From contig CATOMC010000002.1 of the NCBI GenBank assembly GCA_951801245.1, positions 1 through 64,000 on the forward strand: a stretch of 64,000 nucleotides of DNA. Direction: 5' to 3'. The position numbers and the translations under genes are program-made. The notes beneath the pieces are model-generated. The model was given only the letters and a program-made list of their open reading frames with translations. It made no database searches and was not told where the DNA came from. Origin of the DNA: an uncultured Lachnospiraceae bacterium (GTDB lineage: Bacteria > Bacillota_A > Clostridia > Lachnospirales > Lachnospiraceae). Shown piece by piece: positions 17,478-25,948 of this stretch; the first letter of the stretch is position 1; each line of letters opens with the position of its first letter.

Positions 17478-18290
17478 GTGTATTACAAATTATATATTGA
17501 CAGTGTTTTTATCCTGCAGTTTATGACGGACTTGTATCTGCTGTCTTTGGTAGGACGGTTCCTTCGATGTACTGCCACGCATGGAAGGAGATGTCTGGGA
17601 GCAGTGTTGGGGGCTGTCTTAAGCTGTCTGGCAATCATGGTGCCTGTGGGAAGTGTGGGAGGCAGGATGATCATAAGCGCTCTGCCTGTCAGTATGTGCA
17701 TGATGTGCTGTACCTATCGGATGCATTGTATGAAAAAGCTGATTCATAGTAGTCTGGTGATGGCTGGCTGTGGATTTTTTTTAGGCAGTGTCATGATATG
17801 GATTCTGAACCGGTTGAGAGTGATTCTCAAGGGCAGGGGAAGTCTCATATTGACGATTATGATCGGCTGTCTGGCATACCGGATCATGGCGGCAGTGTTT
17901 GATGTGGTCTTGTCGAGGCGTCAAAACAGCCTGCGGATCGTCCGCTTTTATGTGCCGGCGCTTTCTCAAGAGATCAAAGTGAGTGCGCTTGTAGACACAG
18001 GCGATCATCTGGTGGACCCGATGAACGGGGCACCGGTCAGCGTGATCAGTCATAAGATTGCGCGGTGCATGGCGTCTTGCTTTATACCGGAGAAATATCA
18101 TGCAGTTCCATACCGGAGTGTGGGTAAAGACAGGGGCATTCTGAATGCCTATGAGGTTCCGGAAATGATTATAGAAGAGGATGGCCGGGAGATCAGGAGA
18201 GAACACGTTATCGTTGCGATTTGTGATACGGGAATATCGGAAGAGAGTGTATACCAGATGATACTACACCCCCGGTTATTAGAAAACTAG
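17478..18290 (+). CDS. spoIIGA: Sigma-E processing peptidase SpoIIGA
   Basis: A membrane aspartic protease that cleaves the pro-peptide of sigma-E in the mother cell after a signal from the forespore. The first half (residues 1-150) holds about five membrane segments, starting with [18 protein letters not shown]. The second half carries the protease domain with the catalytic motif [14 protein letters not shown] near residue 172; the usual DTGN reads DTGD here. The start is GTG behind GGAGGTGA. Ten bases before sigE, the classic spoIIG operon. The 270 residues are slightly shorter than the Bacillus protein. Confidence 0.93.
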   Translation: MYYKLYIDSVFILQFMTDLYLLSLVGRFLRCTATHGRRCLGAVLGAVLSCLAIMVPVGSVGGRMIISALPVSMCMMCCTYRMHCMKKLIHSSLVMAGCGFFLGSVMIWILNRLRVILKGRGSLILTIMIGCLAYRIMAAVFDVVLSRRQNSLRIVRFYVPALSQEIKVSALVDTGDHLVDPMNGAPVSVISHKIARCMASCFIPEKYHAVPYRSVGKDRGILNAYEVPEMIIEEDGREIRREHVIVAICDTGISEESVYQMILHPRLLEN

Positions 18291-18301
18291 GAGGAATAAA
18301 G

Positions 18302-19042
18302 ATGGTTCTAAAAGTGGCAATCCCTGGAAAGGTTCAGTTTAAGATGGTACACAGGGATACAAAATTCCTGATGACAAAGCAGGGGGATATTCATTACATA
18401 GGCGGAACGGAAGTGCTGCCGCCGCCTCTCGAGAGTGAGAGGGAGAACGAGATTATCAGTGATCTGGGAACGGAGTATGAGGACGAGGCCAAGTCCATTC
18501 TGATAGAACATAATTTAAGGCTGGTAGTTTATATTGCGAAGAAATTTGACAACACAGGTGTCGGGGTAGAGGATTTGATATCCATCGGCACCATAGGGCT
18601 GATCAAATCTATTAATACCTTTAATCCTCAGAAAAATATCAAACTGGCCACTTATGCTTCCCGCTGTATCGAGAATGAGATATTGATGTATCTTAGAAGG
18701 AACAGCAAGCATAAGATGGAGGTTTCCATCGACGAACCGCTTAACGTAGACTGGGATGGTAATGAGCTTCTGCTTTCCGATATCCTGGGGACGGACGAGG
18801 ATGTGATCTATAAGGATCTGGAAAATGAGGTTGAGAGAAAGCTTTTGATCAAGGCAATTGCCAAGCTTTCAGAACGGGAGCAGACCATCATAAAGCTGCG
18901 GTTCGGCCTGGGAAGTGTGGATGGCAAGGAACTGACGCAGAAGGAGGTCGCAGAATTATTGGGAATTTCACAATCTTATATTTCGAGGCTTGAGAAGAAG
19001 ATCATGAGACGCCTGAAAAAGGAGATGAGCAAGGATAATTGA
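18302..19042 (+). CDS. sigE: Sporulation sigma factor SigE (pro-sigma-E)
   Basis: The early mother-cell sigma factor. Residues 1 to about 25 look like the pro-peptide removed by SpoIIGA. Region 2 contains [27 protein letters not shown] and [16 protein letters not shown], and region 4 contains the helix-turn-helix [22 protein letters not shown]. The 246 residues match SigE rather than SigG or SigF. ATG 18302 follows AGGAGGAATAAAG. Expected downstream genes differ from the Bacillus order: sigG does not follow directly on the same strand. Confidence 0.95.
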   Translation: MVLKVAIPGKVQFKMVHRDTKFLMTKQGDIHYIGGTEVLPPPLESERENEIISDLGTEYEDEAKSILIEHNLRLVVYIAKKFDNTGVGVEDLISIGTIGLIKSINTFNPQKNIKLATYASRCIENEILMYLRRNSKHKMEVSIDEPLNVDWDGNELLLSDILGTDEDVIYKDLENEVERKLLIKAIAKLSEREQTIIKLRFGLGSVDGKELTQKEVAELLGISQSYISRLEKKIMRRLKKEMSKDN

Positions 19043-19043
19043 A

Positions 19044-19072
19044 TTGCTTTTTGCAATGATTGACAGTATAAT
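19044..19072 (+). promoter_or_regulatory. Promoter of the REC/HD-GYP/GGDEF gene
   Basis: TTGCTT (19044-19049), 17 bp, TATAAT (19067-19072), directly after the sigE stop. It gives the next gene a start independent of the spoIIG operon. Confidence 0.55.
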
Positions 19073-19136
19073 AAATATAGATTGGTTTTTCGATTGTAGT
19101 TGGGGTTAGTAAATAAACGGGTATATGGGGTAACAA

Positions 19137-21131
19137 ATGAAAAAGATAATATTGATTGTCGATGATGACAGGCTGACGTTGTCAACAGCACAGAATCTTT
19201 TGGGGGATGAATATAAGGTCGTGGCGGTAAATTCCGGCAGTCAGGCATACAAATATCTGGAAAGACATGTTCCGGACCTGATTATGTTGGATATCAATAT
19301 GCCGCAGATCAGCGGGTTCGAGGTGATGCAGACCCTGCAGATGAGTGAGAACTGGCGTAAGATTCCCGTCATCTTTTTGACGGCGGACCGTAGTGCCGAG
19401 ACAGAGATTGAGTGTTTCCGGGTGGGAGCATCTGATTTTATCTCGAAGCCTTTTGAACCACAGATCATGATGAGCCGTATCAAGAGCACGATCGAACTGG
19501 ACGGTTACCGTAAGGACTTACAGCGCAGACTGGATGAGAAGACCAAGGAGATGGAACGTGTCACGATTCAGGCAATCATGACGGTCGCAAACACGGTGGA
19601 TGCGAAGGATGATTATACGAAGGGCCATTCCATGAGGGTGGCGGCGTATTCTGAGATTCTGGCACAGCGCCTTGGATGGCCGGAAGAGGATATTCAGAAT
19701 ATCTATTATGTGGCCATGCTGCATGATGTGGGCAAGATCGGAGTGCCGGATGCTGTGCTGAACAAACCTTTTAAGCTGACGGATCTGGAATTCAGGCTGA
19801 TCAAGGGGCACACGATCATGGGAGCGGAGATCTTAAATGACTTTAAGATGTTTCCCAATGTCAGTATAGGAGCCAAATATCATCATGAGCGTTATGATGG
19901 GAAAGGATATCCGGAAGGATTAAAAGGAGAGTCGATCCCATTGGTGGCACGCGTGATCGGGCTGGTGGATTCCTATGATGCCATGACCAGCAACCGTGTC
20001 TACAGAAGGCGGCTGAATGATGATATTGTGATGCAGGAACTGGAAAAGGGCAAAGGAAGTCAGTGGGATCCGGAGCTGGTAGATATTTTCGTACAGTTGA
20101 TCAAAGAGGGGGCGCTTGAGAGAGTGTGGATGCCCGAGGAGGAACTGGCTTCTCCGATTTTTGACAGTGAGAAGATCGTGGGTCTTGCGATGGGATCAGA
20201 GAATGTCATAGAAGCGCCGTCCGATTATCTGACAGGGCTTTTGAGCAAGCGCAAAGGGGAACAGGAGATCGCGGCGGGTCTGCGTACGGCAGGCGGCTGC
20301 CTGATGATCCTGGATCTGGATCATTTTAAGAAAATTAATGATGAGCACGGACACCTGATAGGTGATTATGCGTTGAAAGTGACTTCCGATGTCCTGCGGG
20401 AGGTGTGTGGGAAGAACACTGTCTGCCGGACGGGAAGCGATGAATTCCTATATTACATAGAAGGAATCAAAAGAAGAGAAGAGGCGGTGGATAAGGTCAA
20501 AGAGATTCTGAGTGCCTTTGCGAAAAAGCAGGAAGAAGTGGAAATTCTCAAAGAGACACAGCTTTCCATCGGTATCAGCATATCCGGTACGGATGGACGG
20601 GAATTTGAAGAACTGTACCAGAGGGCTGACAAGGCGCTGTATCATGTGAAACAGAATGAAAATATCCGTTACGGGTTTTATGAAGGTGCGGGTCTTGTGC
20701 GCACAGTGGAACAGACCAGATATGATCTGGAGACGATTGTGAACATTATCAAGAACAGAGAAAAGAGGCAGGGGCTGTTCCAGGTGGATTATGAGGAGTT
20801 TCCCCAAATTTATGACCTGATGCAGCACATGTCCAACCGGAGTAAGCAAAAGACCCAGCTTTTACTGTTCACTTTGTTTTCCCAGGATGGAAGTGAGATT
20901 AAGCTGGAACGCATGGAGGTTGCCATGCAGTGCATGGAGCAGGCCATCTGCAAATCCCTCCGGGGTGTGGATGTGGGGGCCAGATACAGTAGTTCCCAGT
21001 TCCTGGTAGTCCTGATGGGAACCGAAAAAGAAAATATACGCGTGGTGACGGATCGTATCGTACAGAATTATTTTAAACTTTTTGGAGGCAAAGATATCAC
21101 GCTGACCTATGATGTAGCGAAATTCAGATAG
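19137..21131 (+). CDS. Response regulator with HD-GYP and two degenerate GGDEF domains
   Basis: A 664-residue signalling protein. Residues 1-120 form a receiver domain, with VDDD at the start and the phosphoacceptor Asp in LIMLDINMP (near 52). Residues 145-330 form an HD-GYP phosphodiesterase with HDVGKIGVP near 197 and HHERYDGKGYPEGL near 248. Residues 365-490 form a GGDEF domain whose signature reads GSDEF. Residues 560-664 resemble a second GGDEF fold reading SSSQF at the signature position. HD-GYP domains hydrolyse cyclic di-GMP; whether the GGDEF units still synthesise it is doubtful from their motifs. It has its own promoter and sits between sigE and the inverted sigG; no partner kinase is adjacent. 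Confidence 0.92.
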   Translation: MKKIILIVDDDRLTLSTAQNLLGDEYKVVAVNSGSQAYKYLERHVPDLIMLDINMPQISGFEVMQTLQMSENWRKIPVIFLTADRSAETEIECFRVGASDFISKPFEPQIMMSRIKSTIELDGYRKDLQRRLDEKTKEMERVTIQAIMTVANTVDAKDDYTKGHSMRVAAYSEILAQRLGWPEEDIQNIYYVAMLHDVGKIGVPDAVLNKPFKLTDLEFRLIKGHTIMGAEILNDFKMFPNVSIGAKYHHERYDGKGYPEGLKGESIPLVARVIGLVDSYDAMTSNRVYRRRLNDDIVMQELEKGKGSQWDPELVDIFVQLIKEGALERVWMPEEELASPIFDSEKIVGLAMGSENVIEAPSDYLTGLLSKRKGEQEIAAGLRTAGGCLMILDLDHFKKINDEHGHLIGDYALKVTSDVLREVCGKNTVCRTGSDEFLYYIEGIKRREEAVDKVKEILSAFAKKQEEVEILKETQLSIGISISGTDGREFEELYQRADKALYHVKQNENIRYGFYEGAGLVRTVEQTRYDLETIVNIIKNREKRQGLFQVDYEEFPQIYDLMQHMSNRSKQKTQLLLFTLFSQDGSEIKLERMEVAMQCMEQAICKSLRGVDVGARYSSSQFLVVLMGTEKENIRVVTDRIVQNYFKLFGGKDITLTYDVAKFR

Positions 21132-21153
21132 AATCGTTACGCGGCGTAAGAAG

Positions 21154-21179
21154 GGACCGGTGTATGTGCCGGTCCTTTT
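21154..21179 (+). terminator. Terminator after the HD-GYP gene
   Basis: GGACCGG (21154-21160) pairs with CCGGTCC (21169-21175) followed by TTTT. Lies in the convergent gap with sigG. Confidence 0.75.
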
Positions 21180-21244
21180 AGTTGTTTATAAGAAAATGCA
21201 ACAGCGTGGAGAACGAATCGTCGCTGCCGGGTGTTCGATTGCCG

Positions 21245-22024
21245 TTAAGCGCTCAGATAGAGACGCATTGTCTTGAGGGCGTTTTTCTCAAGTCGGGAAA
21301 CCTGTGCCTGAGAGATGCCGATCTTTTCTGCCACCTCCATTTGTGTCTTTCCTTCAAAAAAGCGCAGAGATATGATCTCATGTTCTCTGTCAGAAAGTTT
21401 CTTCATGGCTTCACTTAAGGAGATGTGTTCCACCCAGACCTCTTCCCGGTTCTTCTTGTCGCTGATCTGGTCCATAACATAGAGCGTATCACCGCCGTCC
21501 GTATAGACCGGCTCATAGAGGCTCATGGGACTCTGGATCGCATCCAGGGCATACACGATATCTTCCTTGGGGACGCCGATTTCGGCGGCAATTTCTGTGA
21601 CCGTGGGTTCTTTGGAGTTGGCGCGCGTCAGGTGTTCCCTGGCATAGATGGCCTTGTAGGCGGTATCTTTGAGAGAGCGGGAGACGCGGATACTGTTGGC
21701 ATCCCGAAGATATCGTCTGATCTCACCGACGATCATGGGTACGGCATAGGTTGAGAACTTTACATTCAGGGAACTGTCAAAATTATCGATTGCTTTGATC
21801 AGGCCGATGCAGCCAATCTGGAAAAGATCGTCCACATTCTCGTTGCTGGAATGGAATCTTTTGATGACACTTAAGACGAGCCTCAGATTGCCGTTGATAT
21901 ATTCGCGGCGGGCGGATAAGTCGCCTTTTTCAATGCGCTTAAACAGTTCTTCCTTCTCAGCATTTTTAAGAAGCGGCAGTTTGGAGGTATTTACGCCGCA
22001 GATTTCTACTTTACCTTGCATCAT
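21245..22024 (-). CDS. sigG: Sporulation sigma factor SigG
   Basis: The late forespore sigma factor. The N-terminal block KVEICGVNTSKLPLL is typical of SigG. Region 2 contains NLRLVLSVIKRF and FQIGCIGLIKAIDNFD, region 3 contains PTVTEIAAEIGVPKEDIV, and region 4 ends in KTQMEVAEKIGISQAQVSRLEK. The 259 residues match the family. In Bacillus and most Clostridia the gene follows sigE on the same strand; here it is on the opposite strand and separated by a signalling gene. Two ATG codons in tandem mark the start. I could not find a convincing sigma-F-type promoter upstream. Confidence 0.95.
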   Translation of the reverse strand: MMQGKVEICGVNTSKLPLLKNAEKEELFKRIEKGDLSARREYINGNLRLVLSVIKRFHSSNENVDDLFQIGCIGLIKAIDNFDSSLNVKFSTYAVPMIVGEIRRYLRDANSIRVSRSLKDTAYKAIYAREHLTRANSKEPTVTEIAAEIGVPKEDIVYALDAIQSPMSLYEPVYTDGGDTLYVMDQISDKKNREEVWVEHISLSEAMKKLSDREHEIISLRFFEGKTQMEVAEKIGISQAQVSRLEKNALKTMRLYLSA

Positions 22025-22217
22025 AGTCTTACCCAGCCTTTCGTATTTTCTTCTCCTGTGGGAGGATTTGTCTTTCTATCAAGCATGTGCGATTGGCCGG
22101 GAATTATTCATGAAATCTTAAGGAAAAATTTTGGGATATGATTTTACAAAATGGCATTTTTTTGGTAAAGTTATAAAGACAAAACGATAGTCAGATTGAT
22201 TGTGGAGGAGAGGGAAT

Positions 22218-23321
22218 ATGGTATGTACAAAGTGTGGCGCCCGCCTGTCTGAGTCGGATCAGTTTTGTCCAGAGTGCGGTGCCAGAATGATGAAGAAGAG
22301 GCGCTGCCCGGATTGTGGAGCACTTCTTCGGGAAGACAATAAGTTCTGCCCCAAATGCGGCAGACTGATGGGAGAGAAAAAGAAAACAAAGACTGTTTCA
22401 AAGGAGATGGATATTCCTATGGAATCCATCGAGCGGAATATCCTTTCGGAGACGGAGGCAGAGATCAGATCGGACCGCAGACCTAAGAAGGAGCCGCCAA
22501 GAGAGGCACAAAGGAGCACACCAAAAAGAACATCGTCCCCGCAGGGTACATCGGCCAGAAGGCCTTCCGCAGACAGCCCTGCCGGGCAATCAGGCGCTTC
22601 TAAGAGCCGTCCGGAGAAGAGCAGTACAGAAAGAGGCCGTTCGGAAAAGAACAGTGCAGAAAGAAGCCGTTCGGAAAAGAACAGTGCAGAAAGAAGCCGA
22701 TCGTCCCAGGATGAGCCGGTCAGAAAGAAAAGGCCTGAACCGCCGGCTCCAAGAAGGAATCCCCAGCCGGCACCGCCGCCCAGGAAGAGACGGCCGGTCT
22801 ATCGGGAAGAAATCATGGAAGACGATGACTGGGAAGAGGAAGATTGGGAGGAGGACGATGATGATGATGAGGGTGTTGATATCCTCTCTATTATGACGGC
22901 AGTTATCGGTTGTGTCGTTTTAGTCATCGTGGCATTCCTTGGATTCAATCTGTATCAGCGGTATGTGCCGAAGAATTATGAGAAGGCGGCAGAGGAGCAG
23001 CAGGAAGAGCAGGAGGATTCTGAGGAAGAAGGGGGCGAAGAGCAGGCAGAAGGACAGGAGCCTGCGCAGGAACAGGACGCAGAGAGTTCAGGTGAATCAC
23101 AGCAGGAAGAAGCAGCGATGGGAACACTTACCATCAGCAGGAATGTAAATATCAGAGATAACCCGGCAACATCGGGGACCAACGTCATCAAGGTGGCTCA
23201 GGAAGGCGAGACATACGAGTATCTGGAAGTTGTGGAAGGCGGCGAATGGTATAAGATAGCATTGTCGGAAGAAGGCTATACGGAAGGCTATGTTTTCGCG
23301 GAATATGTAACATTGGATTAA
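22218..23321 (+). CDS. Double zinc-ribbon, membrane-anchored SH3-domain protein
   Basis: Two treble-clef zinc ribbons open the protein: CTKC...CPEC and CPDC...CPKC within the first 52 residues. A long Arg/Ser/Lys/Pro-rich region follows and includes a tandem repeat of SAERSRSEKN type. An acidic patch (DDDWEEEDWEEDDDDDE) precedes one membrane helix near residues 228-250 (MTAVIGCVVLVIVAFLGFNLY). After another Glu/Gln-rich stretch, a C-terminal bacterial SH3 domain reads NVNIRDNPATSGTNVIKVA and ends in GYVFAEYV. The cytoplasmic part would be zinc-bound and the SH3 part external, probably contacting the cell wall. ATG 22218 follows GGAGGAGAGGGAAT. Function not known. Confidence 0.85.
   Translation: MVCTKCGARLSESDQFCPECGARMMKKRRCPDCGALLREDNKFCPKCGRLMGEKKKTKTVSKEMDIPMESIERNILSETEAEIRSDRRPKKEPPREAQRSTPKRTSSPQGTSARRPSADSPAGQSGASKSRPEKSSTERGRSEKNSAERSRSEKNSAERSRSSQDEPVRKKRPEPPAPRRNPQPAPPPRKRRPVYREEIMEDDDWEEEDWEEDDDDDEGVDILSIMTAVIGCVVLVIVAFLGFNLYQRYVPKNYEKAAEEQQEEQEDSEEEGGEEQAEGQEPAQEQDAESSGESQQEEAAMGTLTISRNVNIRDNPATSGTNVIKVAQEGETYEYLEVVEGGEWYKIALSEEGYTEGYVFAEYVTLD
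22617..22700 (+). repeat. 30-bp tandem repeat inside the zinc-ribbon protein gene
   Basis: A unit of 30 bp coding for a RSEKNSAERS-type decapeptide is present in about 2.7 nearly identical copies. The near identity at the DNA level suggests recent expansion by slippage or recombination. Confidence 0.7.
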
Positions 23322-23342
23322 CAGCAGACAGGATAACAGCAA

Positions 23343-23398
23343 AGGAACCTTTTGCGGGCGCTTGCATATGATTAAGTAAAAAGCCCGGAGAGGTTCCT
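23343..23398 (+). promoter_or_regulatory. Stem-loop burying the start of the YlmC/YmxH gene
   Basis: AGGAACCT (23343-23350) is perfectly complementary to AGGTTCCT (23391-23398), and CGGGC (23355-23359) to GCCCG (23383-23387) inside it. The ribosome binding site GGAGAGG (23387-23393) and the bases up to the ATG at 23399 are all in the 3' arm. No T run follows. Confidence 0.65.
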
Positions 23399-23632
23399 AT
23401 GTTATTTTCGGAGTTAAAGAAAAAGGAAGTCATCAACTTAAAGAACTGTGAAAAACTGGGCAGGGTGAACGATTTTGAGTTTGACGAATGCACCGGCCAG
23501 ATTTTTAAACTGATCATCCCGGGGGATAATAAATGGTGCGGCCTGTTTGGAAGTGATCCAGATTATGTCATCTGCTACAAAGATATTAAGCAGATTGGGC
23601 CGGATATTATTATTGTGGATATTTGCCTGTAA
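23399..23632 (+). CDS. YlmC/YmxH family sporulation-associated protein
   Basis: A 77-residue PRC-barrel-like protein. The N-terminal part reads SELKKKEVINLKNCEKLGRV and the middle contains the acidic DFEFDECTGQIFKLIIPG turn typical of this family, which ends here in DIIIVDICL. Members are found across spore-forming Firmicutes and one (YlmC) is linked to sporulation; the molecular role is unknown. The start codon lies immediately after a stem-loop that contains its ribosome binding site. Confidence 0.88.
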   Translation: MLFSELKKKEVINLKNCEKLGRVNDFEFDECTGQIFKLIIPGDNKWCGLFGSDPDYVICYKDIKQIGPDIIIVDICL

Positions 23633-23703
23633 AATGGAACTTTTTAGGACACGATAATGGTGAAACCCTCTTGGGGATGGCCGGTATAGTTTCCATAAAA
23701 TAG

Positions 23704-23732
23704 TTGACATAAATTATTATATCGTCTATAAT
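23704..23732 (+). promoter_or_regulatory. Consensus sigma-A promoter of nrdR
   Basis: Perfect TTGACA (23704-23709), 17-bp spacer, perfect TATAAT (23727-23732). Confidence 0.85.
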
Positions 23733-23784
23733 AGTCATATTGAGTCATATCATAGTACAGGTTGATACGAAGGAGGATATCCTG

Positions 23785-24237
23785 ATGAAGTGCCCTTTTT
23801 GTGGTCATGAAAATACCAGAGTGATCGACAGCAGACCTGCTGAGGATAACAGTTCTATACGCAGAAGACGTGTCTGCGATGAGTGTGATAAGCGGTTTAC
23901 CACATATGAGAAGGTGGAGACGATACCGCTCATTATCATCAAAAAAGATGACAACAGAGAGACTTATGACAGATCCAAGATAGAAGCAGGTGTTCTCCGC
24001 GCATGCCATAAAAGGCCGATCAGCGCCAACCAGATCAATCAGCTTGTGGATGAAGTGGAGACAGAGATCTTTAACCGGGAAGAGAAAGAGATCCCGAGCC
24101 AGGTGATCGGCGAACTTGTGATGAATAAGCTCAAAGATCTCGAGGCGGTGGCCTATGTCAGATTTGCTTCTGTCTATAGGGAGTTTAAGGATATCAATAC
24201 TTTCATGGATGAGTTAAAGAGTGTGCTGGATAAGTAA
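23785..24237 (+). CDS. nrdR: Transcriptional repressor NrdR
   Basis: NrdR senses dATP/ATP through an ATP-cone domain and represses ribonucleotide reductase genes. The N-terminal zinc ribbon is MKCPFCGHENTRVIDSR with the second CxxC in VCDEC. The ATP cone starts at ETIPLIIIKKDDNRE. I use ATG 23785 behind AAGGAGGATATCC, giving 150 residues as usual, not the upstream GTG. The gene has a consensus promoter and its own terminator, so it is monocistronic. No ribonucleotide reductase gene is in the window. Confidence 0.96.
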   Translation: MKCPFCGHENTRVIDSRPAEDNSSIRRRRVCDECDKRFTTYEKVETIPLIIIKKDDNRETYDRSKIEAGVLRACHKRPISANQINQLVDEVETEIFNREEKEIPSQVIGELVMNKLKDLEAVAYVRFASVYREFKDINTFMDELKSVLDK

Positions 24238-24290
24238 GAAAAGCTTTGTCGATTTGAGAAAATGGATAGAAAATAACCGTGATTAGCGAA

Positions 24291-24320
24291 AACACCTTGC
24301 CAAAAAGCAAGGTGTTTTGT
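24291..24320 (+). terminator. Terminator after nrdR
   Basis: AACACCTTGC (24291-24300) pairs with GCAAGGTGTT (24307-24316), followed by TTGTT. Confidence 0.88.
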
Positions 24321-24410
24321 TAAGATATACGCGGGGAAAACTGCAGATTATCAAGCGTACATTGTAGTTTGAAGAACCGAAACGAAGGAAGTAGGGCAGG
24401 GGAAAACAAC

Positions 24411-24932
24411 ATGGCATGGTTAGAACGTTTTTATCCGGATGCATATCTGGATTCTGCATACGAAATAGATTATGAGGGAATGTACAGACAGGGATACAGA
24501 GGCGTGATCTTTGACATAGACAACACGCTGGTGCCGCACGGGGCGCCGGCAGATGCAAGGAGTACCGCTTTGTTTGAGCGGCTTAGACGTACTGGGCTTG
24601 AGAGTATGCTATTATCGAATAATAAGGAGCCGCGGGTCAAGATGTTTAACGATAAGGTGCATTCCCGCTATATTTACAAGGCGGGCAAACCTTGCGTGAA
24701 AAGTTATCGCAAAGCGATGGAACTGATGGGAACCGATACTGCCACGACCTTTTTTGTGGGGGATCAGCTTTTTACGGATGTGTGGGGAGCGAAGAAGGCC
24801 GGGATCCGGACTTTTCTCGTAAAGCCCATTCATCCCAAAGAAGAGATACAGATTGTTCTCAAACGCCGGTTGGAGTGGATTGTGTTATTCTTTTATAAAC
24901 GGTCCAGAGGGCGGTATTCGGATATGAGATAG
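24411..24932 (+). CDS. YqeG family HAD IIIA-type phosphatase
   Basis: A 173-residue phosphatase of the HAD superfamily. Motif I is seen as GVIFDIDNTLVPH near residues 35-47, motif II as SMLLSNN, and motifs III/IV as KPCVKSYRKAM and FVGDQLFTDVWGAKKAG. Some relatives act on phosphatidylglycerophosphate, but the substrate in Firmicutes is not settled. In many Firmicutes yqeG precedes yqeH and aroE; here aroE follows directly. ATG 24411 follows AGGGG; a longer upstream frame lacks similarity. Confidence 0.9.
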   Translation: MAWLERFYPDAYLDSAYEIDYEGMYRQGYRGVIFDIDNTLVPHGAPADARSTALFERLRRTGLESMLLSNNKEPRVKMFNDKVHSRYIYKAGKPCVKSYRKAMELMGTDTATTFFVGDQLFTDVWGAKKAGIRTFLVKPIHPKEEIQIVLKRRLEWIVLFFYKRSRGRYSDMR

Positions 24933-24944
24933 AAATGACAGTGC

Positions 24945-24962
24945 CATACTGCAGGCAGTATG
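24945..24962 (+). repeat. Perfect 7-bp inverted repeat in the yqeG-aroE gap
   Basis: CATACTG (24945-24951) and CAGTATG (24956-24962) with a 4-base loop. No T run; it may be an mRNA hairpin or an operator. Confidence 0.5.
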
Positions 24963-25029
24963 TGCATTCTCATCACATATCATTGCAGGAAACGGTTCTG
25001 GCAGGAAAGAGCAGTTGGGAGGACAGAAG

Positions 25030-25902
25030 ATGACTATAAACGGTAAGACGAGAACTTGCGGCCTGATTGGTAATCCGGTGGAGCACACGCTTTCGCCCAT
25101 GATACATAATACACTGGCCGGGATGCTTGGACATAATATGGTGTATGTGCCCTTTCCGGTGGAACCGGGCAGGATAGCAGACGCGGTGTCGGGCGCTTTT
25201 GCATTGAATCTTCTGGGCCTGAATGTGACGGTGCCTTATAAGAGCGAAGTGATAGAGAGTCTTCAGGAGATTGATGCACTGGCGCAAAATATCGGGGCAG
25301 TCAATACACTGGTCAGGACAGAGGACGGATATAAGGGATACAATACGGATATGGAAGGACTGTACCGTGCCATGGCAGGCGAGGGTATCCGGATCGAGGG
25401 AGAGCAGATCATACTCCTTGGTGCAGGCGGCGCGGCCCGGGCAGTGGCTTATCTGTGTGCCGTCAAAGGGGCGGACAGAGTATATATGTTAAACCGCACT
25501 TTTCAGAAGGCACAGACGGTTGCTTCGGAGGTAAACGCTGCTGTGGGAAGAGACGTGATCGTGCCGATGACTCTTAGCAACTATGCGGATATACCGGAGG
25601 GGCAATATCTGGCCATCCAGGGGACTTCCGTAGGCCTTGCACCGCATGTGGATGATGTAGTCATGGAAGAGGAGGGTTTCTATGACAAGATCCATACAGG
25701 ATTTGATTTAATCTATAGTCCCTGGGAGACCAGATTCATGAAGATGACCAGGGCACACGGCGGCAGGGCGTATAATGGTCTTAAGATGCTTTTGTATCAG
25801 GGGATCATCGCATACGAATTGTGGAATAACGTGCACGTGTCGGAGGCGGATGCGCAGACGGTCTATGAGAAACTGAAAGAACATTTTGCAGGCGCAGACT
25901 GA
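25030..25902 (+). CDS. aroE: Shikimate dehydrogenase
   Basis: AroE reduces 3-dehydroshikimate to shikimate with NADPH. Substrate-site residues are seen in HTLSPMIHN near 17-25 and the catalytic lysine in GLNVTVPYK near 65; the nucleotide fold contains LLGAGGAARA near 127. ATG 25030 lies after GGGAGGACAG and gives 290 residues, as usual. The upstream TTG reading adds only four residues without support. First gene of an aroE-aroK-aroQ run for the shikimate pathway. Confidence 0.95.
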   Translation: MTINGKTRTCGLIGNPVEHTLSPMIHNTLAGMLGHNMVYVPFPVEPGRIADAVSGAFALNLLGLNVTVPYKSEVIESLQEIDALAQNIGAVNTLVRTEDGYKGYNTDMEGLYRAMAGEGIRIEGEQIILLGAGGAARAVAYLCAVKGADRVYMLNRTFQKAQTVASEVNAAVGRDVIVPMTLSNYADIPEGQYLAIQGTSVGLAPHVDDVVMEEEGFYDKIHTGFDLIYSPWETRFMKMTRAHGGRAYNGLKMLLYQGIIAYELWNNVHVSEADAQTVYEKLKEHFAGAD

Positions 25903-25948
25903 CGCGGACAGGAAGGATAAACACCAGATAAGGAAGTGGTGAAGGCAC

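Noticed and set aside
22617..22700. Tandem repeat taken as a mobile or regulatory repeat
   Set aside because: It is in frame within the zinc-ribbon protein gene and codes for a decapeptide repeat.
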